Shown here: positions 48,987 to 62,649 of the stretch, one piece after another | How positions within the stretch are numbered: position 1 is the first letter of the stretch | Layout: each line of letters begins with the position of its first letter | Assembly (NCBI GenBank): GCA_004794655.1 | Contig: SMMW01000019.1 | Location: 2,144,001-2,208,000, forward strand | DNA: 64,000 nt | Reading direction: 5' to 3' | DNA from: Marisa cornuarietis | Taxonomy: Eukaryota > Mollusca > Gastropoda > Architaenioglossa > Ampullariidae | Made by a program: the position numbers and the translations under genes | The notes under the pieces: model-generated | What the model saw: only the letters and a program-made list of their open reading frames with translations | Told to the model about the DNA's origin: nothing | The model's database searches: none

Positions 48987-51267
48987 TTATGCATGTTAAG
49001 ATTGATTTTACATTTCCCTCTCTGTTCGATGTTGAAGAGAATTTTTTTTTAAATCTATTAGTCAGCGCGACATAAAGTCGTTGGCTTGTAGTGATGACCT
49101 TTAGAATTTTCTTCGAGCTTCTGCCAGACCATGACGTCAGCAATATGGTTTCCATGGAAATGGAAAGAATGTTTTCTGTATGTATGAATTGGAGGAGCTG
49201 CAGCAAGGAGCCTAAGCTGTAAATTTGTACGGTATCTGAAACACTGTTTGTCATGTCGAGCCCCGTGAAGAATTTTCTTCTTCACTTTTGTCCGGCAACT
49301 TTGCTTCCTACAAACATCTTTCCTTTTCGGTGACCGGTATCATAGGAGCGAGGGCGGTGGGATTGCCAGCTTTTTGCTTCTTCTTTTACAAATCTTCCAA
49401 CTGCTTATACTCTTAGTTATTCTGGTCTTTGTCATTTTTACTTTTCACTCTCTCTCTTTCTCTCTTTTTTACACATGACTAAAGTCAGCCACATTGTGAC
49501 TCTGACTTGCCAGTCACAGACTTGCCCAGACTTTGTCTACTCTTTCTACCTCTCTATTATAGACATCATTTTCACAAAATACTGACAGAGACCTGCCCCA
49601 TGTTCCCATTCGCAGCCGATACATCATTACAGTCTATGAGATTTCCACTTTTTTTTCTAATCTGCTCCTGAAACCTTTCCCGTTCTTTATTTCTTCCTTA
49701 AAATCTCTTAACCTTTGAACGTGTCACCAGTATGACTCACTAAACTCGGCGAGTGCTTGTGTACCTTACTGTATAATATTAGTAAAAGTTTAAAGTTTTG
49801 TGACTGGATAATAAGTATAATCAAAACTCATCATTGTATTTCGTCATTTTTATTATTTACAGAACGTAGAAATGTGTTTAAAAACAACTTTGTGGAAAAT
49901 TTACAGAGCTATGATTTTTTTTACACAATAATATTTATTAATTTAGTGTAGACTATTAATTAATATAGCATACTAGTAACAGATTTTATTCGTTTGATAC
50001 ACGTTTATTCAGATATGACTTTTAAAGAGAGTAAGAAATACTGTCAAATTATATTTTCAAAGGTTTCTTTTGGGGACAATTTTCATGTTATTTATACCAA
50101 CTGCTCAGGTGTACACTTAATGGGCTGTAAACCTGAGCTGCCATTATTTATCTTTTCGACATTAACGTTTTATATCTTTCAACTTGTTTCCATGCAGACC
50201 CGATATTGCACATGAAACTAGATTTACATGGGAGAAGACATGTCCGAGACCTTATCTAAAATAGCCAAAGAGCAAAGGTAGCTACATTTTCTTCACTTAT
50301 GACCTTGACATTTAGGTCTGATGAGCCATATACAATGTCCTAAAGAGCATACTGTATCACGAAATGGTCACGGTCGATGCCTTTGTAGTCGCTACTGTCC
50401 TGAAACACTGATGTTAGTATTCAGCATCTGAGACTGCATGCAAAGCAGGAAAACAAATGGAAAATGCTGATTTTTTTTTTTCCTTCTTGGTAGCAGATTT
50501 TGTTTCCATGCTGGCGAAACAGAATCAGAAACGAATCGCAGAAGATTCTTTTTGATGCAGTTTCTATGGTACGACAGCAGCAAATAGTTTACATCATCTT
50601 GTACATGCAATTTGCTGCTAAACTTTTTTTTGTATCCAGGCTTTTCTCACTTTTCTCGAAACGCTGCGCCTATTGATTTTTGCCTCCGAGGCAAATGGTA
50701 TTAGTTTACCTTGATGCTCTGCTCTATTTTTAAATCTTACGGCAGGTAGTTTTGCGTATCATGGTAGATGAAGTCAGCAACGACCTGGTCAAGAGATGGC
50801 GCTGCTGTTTCTTATAGTTTTGGTCTCTGAAGGAAGCAACTATCTTCCAAGTTCTTTTTAAGATCAGGCTTAATTAAAGTCATCACTCCCAACATAAAAG
50901 TGATTTTTTTCTCTGTTCCCTCCCCCCCCCTTTTTTTGGTGGAGCCTCCAAGAGGTTTTTGTTTCTTAATGTGTTTGTCGATGCCACTTTCATGAACAGT
51001 ATAAGTTGAGCTTTAAGAACAGTGGTCTATATTACTCATACTCCTAAGGTTTATCTTCCCTTGGCGTAAAACCTATGGAGTTGTTACCCCCTACATCCAG
51101 GGTACTTGTGCGTGTGTGTGGGGTGGGGTTGGAGGGTAGGAAACCGCATTCAGAACTGAATAATTGCTTCGGCCTTCAGCCCAAAGTGTATTCCGGTTAC
51201 AAGAGAAAAGTGTCATCACCTAAATTAATCGATGTTTCTGCGGTGTGTATGTCTGTCATTGCGCCCG

Positions 51268-51331
<64 letters not shown>
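51268..51331 (+). repeat. (GT)31 microsatellite
   Basis: Uninterrupted GT run. Confidence 0.97.
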
Positions 51332-51337
<6 letters not shown>

Positions 51338-52175
51338 TGAGTGAGTTATGAGTTTGTTATAAAAAATATTTACCTTGAAGCAGTATAAACGATCTTCACA
51401 GATGGTTCAGGCGTGAGTCTGCGCGAAGGTTTTGGTGTCACCCTCTGGTTAATAGGCCAAGAAGTCAACATGGCTTAACCAAAGGGCACATCAGCTTTAG
51501 CTCTTTAAAGTTGAGTCAAACGTGTTTAGTCGAGAAACCACGGTCGTTTAGCGGATGAGCAGGACACTCTGAACTTTAAAGAGTTTATTTTTAATGCATA
51601 AGGCCGTGCACCCAAGAAAAACAAGTGCTTTGAAAATAAATTGTGCCCTGTATCAGTTAAAAGGGCACATGAAATTGAAAGGAAACATGATATTGAAAGG
51701 GCACGGCTGCCTGTGCCTCTTGTCTACAGAGTATTTTCGTTCTGACTGGGGGATTTGCTTTTTGGTAGAGACTAGTAGACGATGGATAGGTGATAAAGAA
51801 ATGGAGCTCAAAACGAAGACAGACAAGCATTGCAAGAGGTTTCAGTGTCAGCCCGCCGTGTGAGACAAGTGAGTGGCGCTCACGAAGTAGTGTAACAGAG
51901 AACACCAGCAATCTGATGAGCTGGCTGCCAGGCTGGCCGGTCTACAGGTGATCTTCCTTACCAGTGACCTTCTTTACAAGTTTGCCTCGTTTACAGGTTT
52001 TAAACTTCATATAAATTAATGAAAGAAAAAACCCAAAGAGACTGCCTGTATCTTCCTCTCTGTCCCTTTGTTAATCTGTTATCTTGTGTGTATGGGATGG
52101 TGTGTGTGTGCGCGCGCGCGAGATTAAACATCTATAAAACACGTGCACACTTATCAAGGCACTCATCCAAGCAGT

Positions 52176-52176
<1 letters not shown>

Positions 52177-52237
<61 letters not shown>
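52177..52237 (+). repeat. (CA)30 microsatellite
   Basis: Uninterrupted CA run. Confidence 0.97.
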
Positions 52238-52241
<4 letters not shown>

Positions 52242-53484
52242 GAGAGAGTGTGTGTCAGAACGTACAAGTAAAGGCAATAATCCAGACCAGACGAAGAACA
52301 AAAATGATATCGAAAAAAATTTGCAAAAATATGTTGATATAATACTCACCCGAATTTCATTCATTACAGTGATTACAATCATACTTTTAGACACTTGGTC
52401 ACATTGTGGAAGTCTGACCTCTTCCTATCCACTCACTGAACATATCCATGTACTTTAGTTTTCTAAGTTAACACCTTAAGCACTAATATATTTTTCTGAT
52501 ATGAATCAGCATTTGTTGCAAAGATACTATCTTCATGGCACTGTGTGCGGTTATCTGACTTGTGGTGACAGTTTCTTAAAACACTGTGCTCTGAAGGAAA
52601 GGATTGTGCATAAAATATTTCTCACATTCAGCAAGATCTTGCCCAGTTAGTCAAAATTGTGCCAAAATTAAAAGTTTTCTGATTTCAGTAATTAAAATCT
52701 TCTTGGAAAAAAATTTACGGAAATTTTTAGGAGAAAGGAAAATGTTAGCTGTTGTTCAAACATCTGGAAAGAGCTTGACAAATGATGAGGACAAGAACCT
52801 TTTTGGAATTAGTTCTTGAGAAGAATTTCTGTATAATTACAAAAAGGAAAACACGTTTGGTCACAAGACATGTCTTTAATCTAAAAAAACACAAGAAGGT
52901 GAAAAAGGTTTCTATTCAAAAAGACCATACAAAAAGATAACTTCTTATCTACTCAAAAAAGGGTTCAACACAAAGAACAGTGGTGTGCGTTAACTAGAGC
53001 ATTGCTACTTAATCCATGTCAGCACAGATATAGGGAAGACAAAAATGGAAACGAAGACAGACAGACAGACAGACAGGCAAAAGCGTAAGAAAGATAATGA
53101 CTTTCTGCTCATTTGTCTATAATACGAATTACCGATGATGATGACGAATATAGCGGCTCCACCCTCGCAGCCGAAGTGAATAGAAACATGAAGATGCAAT
53201 ACTAATATCCAAATACTAATAATCATTTGCTAATGTACTAATACTAATATTCAAATATGACCACAACACAGAAACAAAATCACAAGAAGAGCTGGTTCCT
53301 TAAGTCTCTTAGACGAAGGGACAAAACGCTCACATTATAGTCATTATATTAATATATAATAAATTTTAAAAAGAATACAATATTCACATTATTAAAATTT
53401 TTTAATGAGTATTAGCTAACGGTGTTATCTGTCATTGTTACCTGTAACCTGCTCTTACTGAGATCATGTTTAAAGTAGACTTTG

Positions 53485-54441
53485 TGTCTGTATAAAACAT
53501 TACATGAACAACAATGTACCTATATAAAACATTACATGAACAACAATGTACCTATATAAAACATTAAATGAACAACAATGTACCTATATAAAAAATTGCA
53601 TGAACAATAATGTACCTATATAAAACATTACATAAACAACAATGTACCTATATAAAACATTACATGAACAACAATGTACCTGTATAAAACATTACATAAA
53701 CAACAATGTACCTATATAAAACATTACATGAACAACAATGTACGTGTATAAAACATTACATGAACAACAATGTACCTGTATAAAACATTACACAAACAAC
53801 AATGTACCTGTATAAAACATTACATTAACAACGATGTATCTGTATAAAACATTATATAAACAACAATGTACCTATATAAAACATTACATGAACAAAAATG
53901 TACCTATATAAAACATTACATGAACAATAATTTACCTGTGTAAAACATTACATGAACAACAATGTACCTGTATAAAACATTACATGAACAACGATGTATC
54001 TGTATAAAACATTATATAAACAACAATGTACCTATATAAAACATTACATGAACAACAATGTACCTATATAAAAAAATTACATGAACAACAATGTACCTAT
54101 ATAAAACATTACATGAACAATAATGTACCTGTGTAAAACATTACATGAACAACAATGTATCTGTATAAAACATTACATTAACAACGATGTATCTGTATAA
54201 AACATTACATAAACAACAATGTACCTATATAAAACATTACATGAACAACAATGTACCTATATAAAACATTACATGAACAATAATTTACCTGTGTAAAACA
54301 TTACATTAACAACAATGTACCTGTATAAAACATTACATTAACAACGATGTATCTGTATAAAACATTATATAAACAACAATGTACCTATATAAAACATTAC
54401 ATGAACAACAATGTACCTATATAAAACATTACATGAACAAC
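53485..54441 (+). repeat. 32-bp minisatellite, about 30 copies, with higher-order structure
   Basis: The unit is CCTATATAAAACATTACATG followed by AACAACAATGTA (32 bp). It fills about 950 bp. Marked variants recur together: CCTGTGTA near 53936, 54128 and 54288, and AACGATGTATCTG near 53829, 53991, 54183 and 54344. The spacing is about five or six units, so blocks of monomers were duplicated as a group. There is no sustained open frame. Confidence 0.95.
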
Positions 54442-55679
54442 GCAAATTCTTCAGCCCTACATCTTCTTCGTCGTATTTAACCTGCTTTATGATGGCACCA
54501 AAATAAGCAATAAGACGCAGGGGCAATAGTAAGATTATGTTCGTCATAAAGCCCTTACAGCAAGAAAATGGAGATTAAGTGGAAAATACTACTTCCTCTC
54601 TGCCTAACGCTACACAGATTAAGAAGGAAAAAATTACTTCCCCGACTATTAGACAATCTGTCTGTTCCCTCTGAAAGGTTGAAATTTCAGAAAGATTTGC
54701 ATCGAATCGTAAAGGTGGTGAAACTCCTGGCTACCGCTTATTCAACAAAATGCTTTACTCTGGAAGGACAAAAAAATGACAAAAAGTGGCTGCCACATTC
54801 ATTGGTGTAATGACAACGGCACAGAAATCGGATGTCTGTTCAGTGGCAGAATTTTTTTCTTTGAGAGCATGGTGTAGAACTTTAGTGGAAAACTTGTGCC
54901 CCGACAGGAATCGCCGAAGAAAACCAGCAACAGAAACATCGGCCATTTATTAATGAGAACTTTCTGTGAGGGACAACTGGGCCAGTGCGAGTGCTGACTC
55001 CCCCGACTTCAATCATCCTTTGATACAATAGGCCATGTAATGAAAGCTTGATAAGAATCGTAATTTAATTGTCACATCTTTTAATGTATAGAAAATGCAA
55101 TTTTATCATTTACTCACTTTCTTTAGCTAATCTGTTCTCAAAATTCCCGTGAAAAGTCTACTTTGAACAAAAATGTTTTCCAGATAGATATGTTTGACAT
55201 GAGGCGAAGTGATATTGTCATTCCGCAAAATCCAGATTGAATATTGTTAAATAATGGAAACAACGGAGCTTCTCTAAAGACAGGATTTAGTGAAGTACAA
55301 ACAAACAAAGGAAAACATCCATGAGAAGTATTTGAAACTAATCTCATTGCCTTTTGCTTCACTAGATGATTATAACAATAAAAGAAAATTGACATCGCCA
55401 GAAGTTGAACAGTAGTCACGACGATAGACTGGACGGTCCGTGGTATTAAAAAAAAACACGCAGAAAAGCATCTCAGTTTCTCGGTTTGGAATCTTCTCCA
55501 GCTCTTGAGGTAGACTGGCTTTTGATCTTTCCACTCTGTCTTTTTGTAATCTATTTAAGGTATTCCCATAGCTTTGGATGCTCTTCCCACAAAACCATTC
55601 CTTTTCTCTCCCTTTACTTTTGTTGTCTGTCCCTGCTCCATGGTGACCTGTCCACTGACGTGGGAAAGGTGGCTTCTGA
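54442..55679. other. No gene recognised
   Basis: AT-rich unique sequence; the antisense 156-codon frame at 55370-55840 runs into the neighbouring repeat and shows no domain. Confidence 0.55.
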
Positions 55680-56245
55680 ATGAAGGTTATACAAATGTAC
55701 ATCACAGTGACACGTAAACATGTGCAATATATATATATAATCCGAGTTTGTATATGTAATGGATACATCACACTAAAACGCGAACACGCACCTAGTGTAC
55801 CAGCAGCGTGCACATTACATTGTGTACAAACACTGCACACGTTACATCACCTGTACAAACAATATGTATAGTAAACGTGTATATTACATCACAGTGTGTA
55901 TATACGAAATACGTAAACACGTACAAACAATAGGTCCATCAAAGCAAGTACAAGCAACATTAAACCTACTCAAGTGTGTACAAACAATATGTACACCAAG
56001 TCAAACGTAAACACGTGATACAGAATGTGCATCACATCAAAGTTCCACATGAACATGTAATACAGTCTGAACATAACTACAGTGTGAACAACTCATCACA
56101 GTTCCACATGAACATGTAAAACCGTGTGTACAGCACATCAACATTCCGCGTGAGGATATAAAAAATATATTCATCACATCCCAGTAAACTCTGAGTATAT
56201 ACAAACAATATGTACGGCACAGCACAGCGGATGAATGTACAAACA
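55680..56245 (+). repeat. Degenerate tandem repeat rich in CGTAAACACGTACAAACAAT
   Basis: Repeating words include ACAAACAATATGTACA, ACGTAAACACGT, CATCACATCA and TTCCACATGAACATGTAATA. The spacing is irregular at about 40-60 bp. It begins with a (TA)n tract and contains TGTAATGGATAC, shared with the 9.4-9.7 kb array. Confidence 0.7.
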
Positions 56246-57044
56246 TTAACATGCCCGCAAAGGACTATTTTGTTGAGATTAGATATACAGGGATATGATG
56301 AGAGAAGGGGACAAATAACGAAAATAAAAATTATGTATGCTTCATAAGTCTATAACTTCTGTACACACTTCATCCACTCAAAAACTCTATTAGGAGTCAA
56401 CAGCTTTATTTAACCAGTCAGCAATTATTTCACGATTTCTGCAACAAAATGAGGCTCGCAGCAGCAACCAGAAATAACTCTGATTAAATGACCAACACAC
56501 AAAGCCATATATGCTGTGCTTACAATGACCAAATAATGTTTTTCCATTAATCGCCTACATATATTTATACTGCACTACTAATGACACAGCCAAGTATTTA
56601 TATGTTATGTGCTAACGTGCACAGGCAGGGCACATCATGGAAGACTTTAAATCCTCCTTAAAGTCTCAAAGCAGAAAATTCCTCGACTTGAAAATTTCGA
56701 TTTGCTTTTAACCGCACTCGAAACTTTAATATGCACAAGGTATTCCATCTCAAATCTTTTTCAAATGGAAAAAAACCACTTTGAGAGGAGTAGACAGTTT
56801 GGAAAAGCCGATCTCTCCTGCAAATATAATATCCTGGCCAAGAGCTGTTAGCGTGGGATCAGGAAGACCTCCCTTCAGAGAGAGAGAAAAAAAAAACAGC
56901 CAACATTTTTCTCAGTAGAGAAGAGAAAGAAGTTGAAAAAAAAACTTCATCTAAATTTAGACAGAAGCTGTGCGATCCCAAGACATTGTGACGGAAGAAG
57001 GGGGCATTTGAGATTTGTGTGCCGGACATTCCTGCTCGTCTTCT
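56246..57044. other. No gene recognised
   Basis: AT-rich sequence with A-runs near 56888-56897 and 56936-56944. Confidence 0.55.
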
Positions 57045-57465
57045 ACGGGCCTTGCGTGCCTGAGATGAGCAGTCGCTCAGTGTCTGATATTACTGACGGA
57101 AACTAGTGGAGGCTCAATGTGTAGCATTGCAGACTGCATGTTTATTGGTTCTCTCTGATATTCCTGAATATCAGCTCAAGGTCTGACATTGTAGACAGCG
57201 TGAGTAGAGGCTCAGTGTGCGACGAGGATACGGCGTGAGTAATGCTTCAAACTGATGTTAGCGAAGAGCTTGAGTAGATATTAGTCTAGCTTTGCTGATA
57301 ACATGAGTGGTGGTTCATTGCCCGACATCGCCCAAAGCGTGATTAGAGTCCAGTCGACTGACATTGTGAGCAGTAGCTCATTATCTGACATTATCATATT
57401 GTGACTGAGTGCTCAGTGGCTACAGCCTGAGTAGTGGCTCAGTGTCTGGCTTTGCTGACAGATGC
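57045..57465 (+). repeat. Decayed minisatellite with GAGTAGTGGCTCAGTGTCTG units
   Basis: Variants of GAGTAGTGGCTCAGTGTCTG and ACATTGCTGACAGCGT recur about eight times at 40-55 bp spacing with heavy divergence. Confidence 0.7.
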
Positions 57466-60420
57466 GATTCCATAGAAGGTTTGCTATTTAAAAAGATATC
57501 CCCGAACCATGCAAGCCTAAATATGAAATCATTTTTATCTTTTTTTTTAGTTCTCATGGTTTTCTTCCTTTCAGATGGAAATGAAGCTAAGATTGGAGGA
57601 TTTCTGGAGATGATGTGAACGGTGCTGAAAATCCCCTCATATTTTCCTTCCTCAGAGAAACGCATGATGTTCACTTCCGTGCGGACGATTAGTTGTCGGA
57701 ACTGCTCTTTGAAGTCCCAATTAGCAGGTTCCCCTATCTGTGCCGTAACAGTAATGTTGGAAGATTAAGTTTAAATGAGGTGACCTTTTTCAAAACTGTG
57801 CAACACAAGATATAAAGACGGTGTTTGTTATTTACATCAACACGTTGCTTTAAGCTATATGTAATTCATATTTAGCTTAATTTAAGCTGTAATTATCTTT
57901 CGTAGCCAACCTACAGTTTAGTCTTGAATCACTCAGTAGGTAGACTATTTCTCCTGTGCGTCACTGTTACTTATTTTGCAACATGCTTTTGAACGAAATG
58001 CAAAGGGAAAGAGTAGCACACGTTTTTTAGTCCAGGGATAAAATGTTTTCCTTTTCAAGAGCAAACCGCATGTTTTTCTCTCTTCAAAGGACAGCTATAA
58101 ATCAAAGCAATCAAATGTAGAACCTTAAGACGTTGTATAACCCGAGACATTGTTCACTATGGGAACTGGCTTCTTCCTCGCCTACCAGTCCACCTTGCTA
58201 GCACAGAAAAAATCTAGGTCTGATGACGAAGCTTTCGCAAACAGAAGATAGATAATGAGTCCAGAGAAAGCGACCTTTCTTTGAGGATAAGCCAAAGGGC
58301 GGTGAAAGTTTTTTAGTGGGGGCTAAAGTTTACCGCCGTCTGACCCTACTTCGCTAAACTTCCGCACCTGCGCACTTGAGATGAGAACAAAAGTTGTTTC
58401 TCTTATCCCTTGCTTAAGAAAAAGTTTTCATGTCCGAAAATTTATTCTCGTATGAATCTTTTTTTAAAAAAAAGGGGGGGACAATCATGATGAGCATTTT
58501 TTATTTCTTTTTTTTTTTAATCTACCAGGGAACAGATTTCACGAGCTGTGACCTAGTTTCCTGGGGAACTGCATGGAACATAAATTCCCCCCCCCTCCTC
58601 CCATGTCTCGAAAAATGTCTGGGGCCCAGGGGCCAGGCTAATGTGTTGATCTTGCGCGGTTGAGTTTTGGAAGCAGGGGCCAGGTTGTCGTTCTGCCAGT
58701 GGCTTGTTTGCCGACGGGCAGCAATGTCCCAAGGCCATCGGCCAGCCTCAAACACGGAACAAGCCGCAAATATTTCAGCAGCAAAGCTTTGCTAGAGCGT
58801 CGCTGTGGAAGAGGCAGCGGGGCCGAGCGAGCTAATTGTCAAATGAAGGAGAGAGCAGTCAAGCAGCCTCATTGTCATAGTATCAAACTGTAGGAAGGAA
58901 AGAAATACTTGCACAGGCAGCCGGACACAGGGCTAAAGCAAGCGAGAAGCACAAGTGACCTTGTCTCTGGCCAGGCCTTGAACGCTTCCCCTTGATTCGC
59001 TGTGTTTGAAGTAATCAGTGCTAGATTTTGGTTGAAAAATAACACTTCTGCGTTATTGCACACCAGCCGAGGAAAAACACGAACGGAGCTTTACCTTATT
59101 TGTCGAGGTTGTCGTTTTTTTTTCTTTGTTTTCTTTTCTTTTCCGTCTTTCTTTCTTATTTTATTTTTTCTTTCCTTTTTTTAACATTCATGCAAGCTGA
59201 TCTACCATAAAAACCCGCTGAAACTAATATTTGAGCTTGTTGTTAATAATGTCAACTTTTTTTTTTTTTTGCAAGTGAAGTCATTCGTTCAAGTTGAATA
59301 ATTACAGAAATTTATACTTTCGTCATTTTCTGTTTTTATTCTTGGTTTCTTTTTCATGATATGTTCGTGTCTGTGTTGACCGTTCGTGTGCACGTGTAAA
59401 AAATCACCAAAAAATGATTGAACTTATTTTTTGGTAACCCTTGCTTTTAGAAAGCTAAGTCACATGCTTATTCGTCTGTCCACCCCTCCAGATATTACCT
59501 AGAAAATAAAAACATTGAAGCTAAATGGAAAAAGAGAGAGTATCGCAGTCCCAAATTTAAAACAAAAAATAAAAAACGAATTCAGTCGAAGGTCATCGGT
59601 GTTAGCTGTTGATAGATTAAGATTTCGATGCAAATCAAATGGTATTTAAGTATGACATGGTTATTTATCTAATCACGGAATTCTAAGTGCGAGACCATAA
59701 ACATAATAAAAAGGAAATAAAGTTCAGGAATTAAAAGACAGTAAGAAGGAAGAAAGTGTTACGACAGATATACGGACGGGATAGCAGGAATTAAGACAGA
59801 TAGATAAACAAGAAGAAGAAGAACGAGAAGTGAAGTGCGAAATACTCAAGTATACTATATACTAAATACTTAACAGTGATAATATTGTGTTAATCGCCAA
59901 CATTTAGTGTCATGCACTGTTTACAGTGTATAAACACTAAGATACTGTTCAGAGAATGAGCGAACATGAGCGAGAGAGAGAGAAAGAAGAAGAAGAAGAA
60001 GAAGAAGAAGAAGCCAGTCAGGTTACCAAACAGACACACGAATACCAGGGGTTGACTATCATGGCGAGGGCGGAACCGCTATATTCGTCATCTGAAATTC
60101 TTCACAGCGATGCCTCAGAGTTTTTGTTTGCAGTTGGTAAAGCAACACTTCGGACAAACTGAAAGCAGAGGTTGCCCATTATGTTTTTGCTATTCTATTC
60201 CTCTTGCCTTCCAAACCTGCGCTTGTGGTGCAATTTGTTGACAGATGACTCAGTAAGGAAGAGATTTAGGAAAAATGATTCAAAGTTAGGCAATGTATTA
60301 GGATAGAATCACAAGCAAAGAGAGAAAAACCCACAACCAACGGCGTGGCAGAATATGCGCTCATATCCCTCTTTCTCCTTCGTCCCTTAACCCCTCCCCC
60401 CCCACCACCTCCAACATTGG
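57466..60420. other. No gene recognised; GC-richer block near 58.5-58.9 kb
   Basis: Poly-A/G and poly-T runs near 58460-58520, then a GC-richer block at 58540-58870 with homeodomain-type CTAATTG (58829-58835), a possible non-coding conserved element. T-rich tracts lie at 59115-59180 and 59259-59270. Confidence 0.5.
59976..60013 (+). repeat. (GA)n(GAA)n tract
   Basis: GA units then eight GAA units; reads as poly-Glu in one frame. Confidence 0.92.
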
Positions 60421-60500
60421 AAGGCGGATGGGGAAATGAACCCTAGCCGCTCACCTTGCAGAGCCTAAGGTTATCCACTAAGCTACCACGGATCGCCCGA
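60421..60500 (-). mobile_element. tRNA-derived SINE fragment
   Basis: On the minus strand, GTAGCTTAGTGGATAAC (60470-60486) is a good box A and GGGTTCATTTCCCC (60430-60443) a good box B, 26 bp apart as in a tRNA. The acceptor stem does not pair, so this is a SINE head or tRNA pseudogene rather than a working tRNA gene. Confidence 0.6.
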
Positions 60501-61275
60501 TTCATCTTTTATAACTTTGCCGGTCGGCGCAGACGATTAAGCCAGTTAAAGCCTATTGTTTGTCTCCAGAGCAATGATAGCTATTCGCTTCCCTCTAGGA
60601 GGGGATTTCGGTGTTTGGGGGAGGGTTTAGTGACGCTATTTTGGGGGCCGATTCTGAAGTGGGCGAGACAGCTCGCCTCCCTACACGGTGACCTGGTCTG
60701 CCGAGCCACGCTGCCTTGTGTTCCTAAGATAAAAGGGAAGGGCGGAGCAGTTCCGTACGAAAAGCTAAATAATATAAGTGAGCCCATACTTTCAGGTATT
60801 CTTGTTCCCCACCAAAATCCACCCACCCCCCAACACACACACGCACACACACACAACCACACACACTGCCATCATTTCCAGAATCTTTCTCTTGGAAAAA
60901 AACAAAGTTCTATCACTTGTCTTTCTGCCCCATAGTCTTATAGTCAAAATTTATTCTACTTTGTTCACTAGCTGCGTAAAAAATAGTTTAAACGTTTGAG
61001 GGAGCAGTCTAATTTTGTGTTATGTTATTGAGCATCTGATGATTAAACGTGAAATAATATTATAACCATGCTTCTTTGTACTGCCAGCCTACGGCTGCTC
61101 ATGTTTTCTCAGATAACACCAGAACAGCCATGCACATCTTTCCAAACCGGTGTTACCAGGCTTCCACATGGTCAGGAGGAGTGTGCCATAGGCTGGAATT
61201 TCCATGTGTGTGCCTGCGTGCCGAAGGAAATCCATGATTTCAGAGCCGCTTGCCTATTACCTTTTCTGACTGCCA

Positions 61276-61286
61276 CCCCCATCACA

Positions 61287-61318
<32 letters not shown>

Positions 61319-61330
61319 CACACACACACC
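61276..61330 (+). repeat. (CACG)n(CA)n tract
   Basis: ACGC units merge into a CA run. Confidence 0.93.
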
Positions 61331-61609
61331 CGGACCGGCATGAGACGAAAGAATCCATCTACCCCCGCGTTTTCTTGTTTACTTCCGGTTGCTTGTGGAT
61401 GAACCCGAGCAAGATTCTTGCAGGGATAACGATTGCACAAGAAGCTTTCCAGTCCATTATAAACGCATTCCTATGTATTTTGTCACATTTTTTCTGAATT
61501 ATCTAGCCAGAATATCTGCTTTTCTCCTATATGCCTATGTTTCACTGTGAAACTTGCTAGCCATTAGAGCATTTTCTCAAATATAGAAACCAAAGTTTGC
61601 AACCTATCT

Positions 61610-61641
61610 AGTGGTGGTGGTGGTGGTGATGATGATGATCG
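61610..61641 (+). repeat. (GGT)n(GAT)n tract
   Basis: Two consecutive trinucleotide runs. Confidence 0.92.
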
Positions 61642-61894
61642 CCACTAATCAGTTAAATTGACAACCTAAACGCGTCAATAACTAATGTAGATACAACAAA
61701 AATGTAAAGATGGGTCCAACCTCATGCCGGTTGCGCAAAGGGACGTCACTCGTCATAACTTCAAAGTGGAACATCGGCAAACTAGAAATTAAAGGAAGAA
61801 AATTTGGTTTTAATCGATGTCCGTGAAGTGTTAGCCAAATTCTAAGTCCGCGGCTCTTCGCCAGCTGTGTAACTAGTGGATGCTCACGAAACCA

Positions 61895-62010
61895 GTAGAT
61901 ATTTGCTACGTCTGTGAGTGTCAGGTCTTCGGTAAGTCTGCGACCAGTGGACGTTTGGTAAGTCTGCAACCAGTGGACGTTTACTGTCTGTAGCCAGTAG
62001 AGAGTACTGT
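61895..62010 (+). repeat. Short decayed repeat, CAGTGGACGTTT units
   Basis: AAGTCTGCGACCAGTGGACG repeats about every 28 bp, three clear copies and one or two diverged ones, just before the hAT-like end at 62020. Confidence 0.65.
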
Positions 62011-62019
62011 GACTGTAAG

Positions 62020-62250
62020 ACTGGGGTGGGCAACTATAAGGCCCACAAAATCATTTGGTCTGGGCCGGTCAAGGCAGCCGCAGACGGAACTCGAAATTCA
62101 CTAAATCCAGGAGGTTTTTTCATAGCAAGATAAATTTAAATTCAGTGAATCATAATAAAAAAGTAAATTTTGAGGGACACGCAAGGAACGTCAATTACGG
62201 GATAGACAAGACTTATGCGAGTACATGACTGGACAGACACGTATGCCGTA
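62020..62250 (+). mobile_element. hAT-like transposon end
   Basis: ACTGGGGTGGGCAACT at 62020-62035 followed by GGCCCAC and CTGGGCCGG resembles the CAGGGGTGGGCAA...GGCCC ends of hAT non-autonomous elements. No partner end is visible. The right boundary is uncertain. Confidence 0.4.
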
Positions 62251-62649
62251 TGTTCCTTGTCGGCTGTCCGCGGCCTGTATGGACGAGTTTAGTCAATTAT
62301 GCATGCATGTGACCTTCATCCCAAGTGATGGTAGACCACTGATATCGACTGTTAATTCGTGTAGCATTCTTCAGCCATGTCGGCTCTTGCAATAAAGAAA
62401 ATGATTTTTTAGAGATTGCTGAGTACCTCAGTATACAGTTCAAGCCTACAAATGTCCGACATTATCCTTTGATGGATTTCCAAAGGAGAAACAAACGACA
62501 ATCGTTTTGGTGTATTAGTCTTGTGCTTTTGAGTTGATAACTGTGTATGACTAGCGAATTATGTTATAAATATGAAAATGGCCCTTGGAGAAAAATAGGA
62601 TTCCCGCCCCTTTTCTAGAAGAATAGTGAAATGAATCTGAAAAAGAAAG

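Larger units (their letters stand above)
47704..53484. other. No gene recognised; four long microsatellites
   Basis: AT-rich DNA carrying the CA, TTTC and GT tracts listed separately, a perfect CRE at 49132-49139 and a T-run near 50470-50480. A short (CAGA)n lies at 53060-53077. No frame with a recognisable domain. Confidence 0.55.

Noticed and set aside
48603..48994. Frames reading poly Thr-His or Lys-Glu repeats
   Set aside because: These translate (CA)n and (TTTC)n microsatellites. Similar cases at 4.2-5.4, 19.5-19.9, 23.1-23.4, 51.1-51.3 and 52.0-52.5 kb were dropped for the same reason.
60421..60500. Functional tRNA gene
   Set aside because: Box A and box B are good but acceptor-stem halves do not pair, and no clear anticodon arm forms; kept as a SINE fragment.
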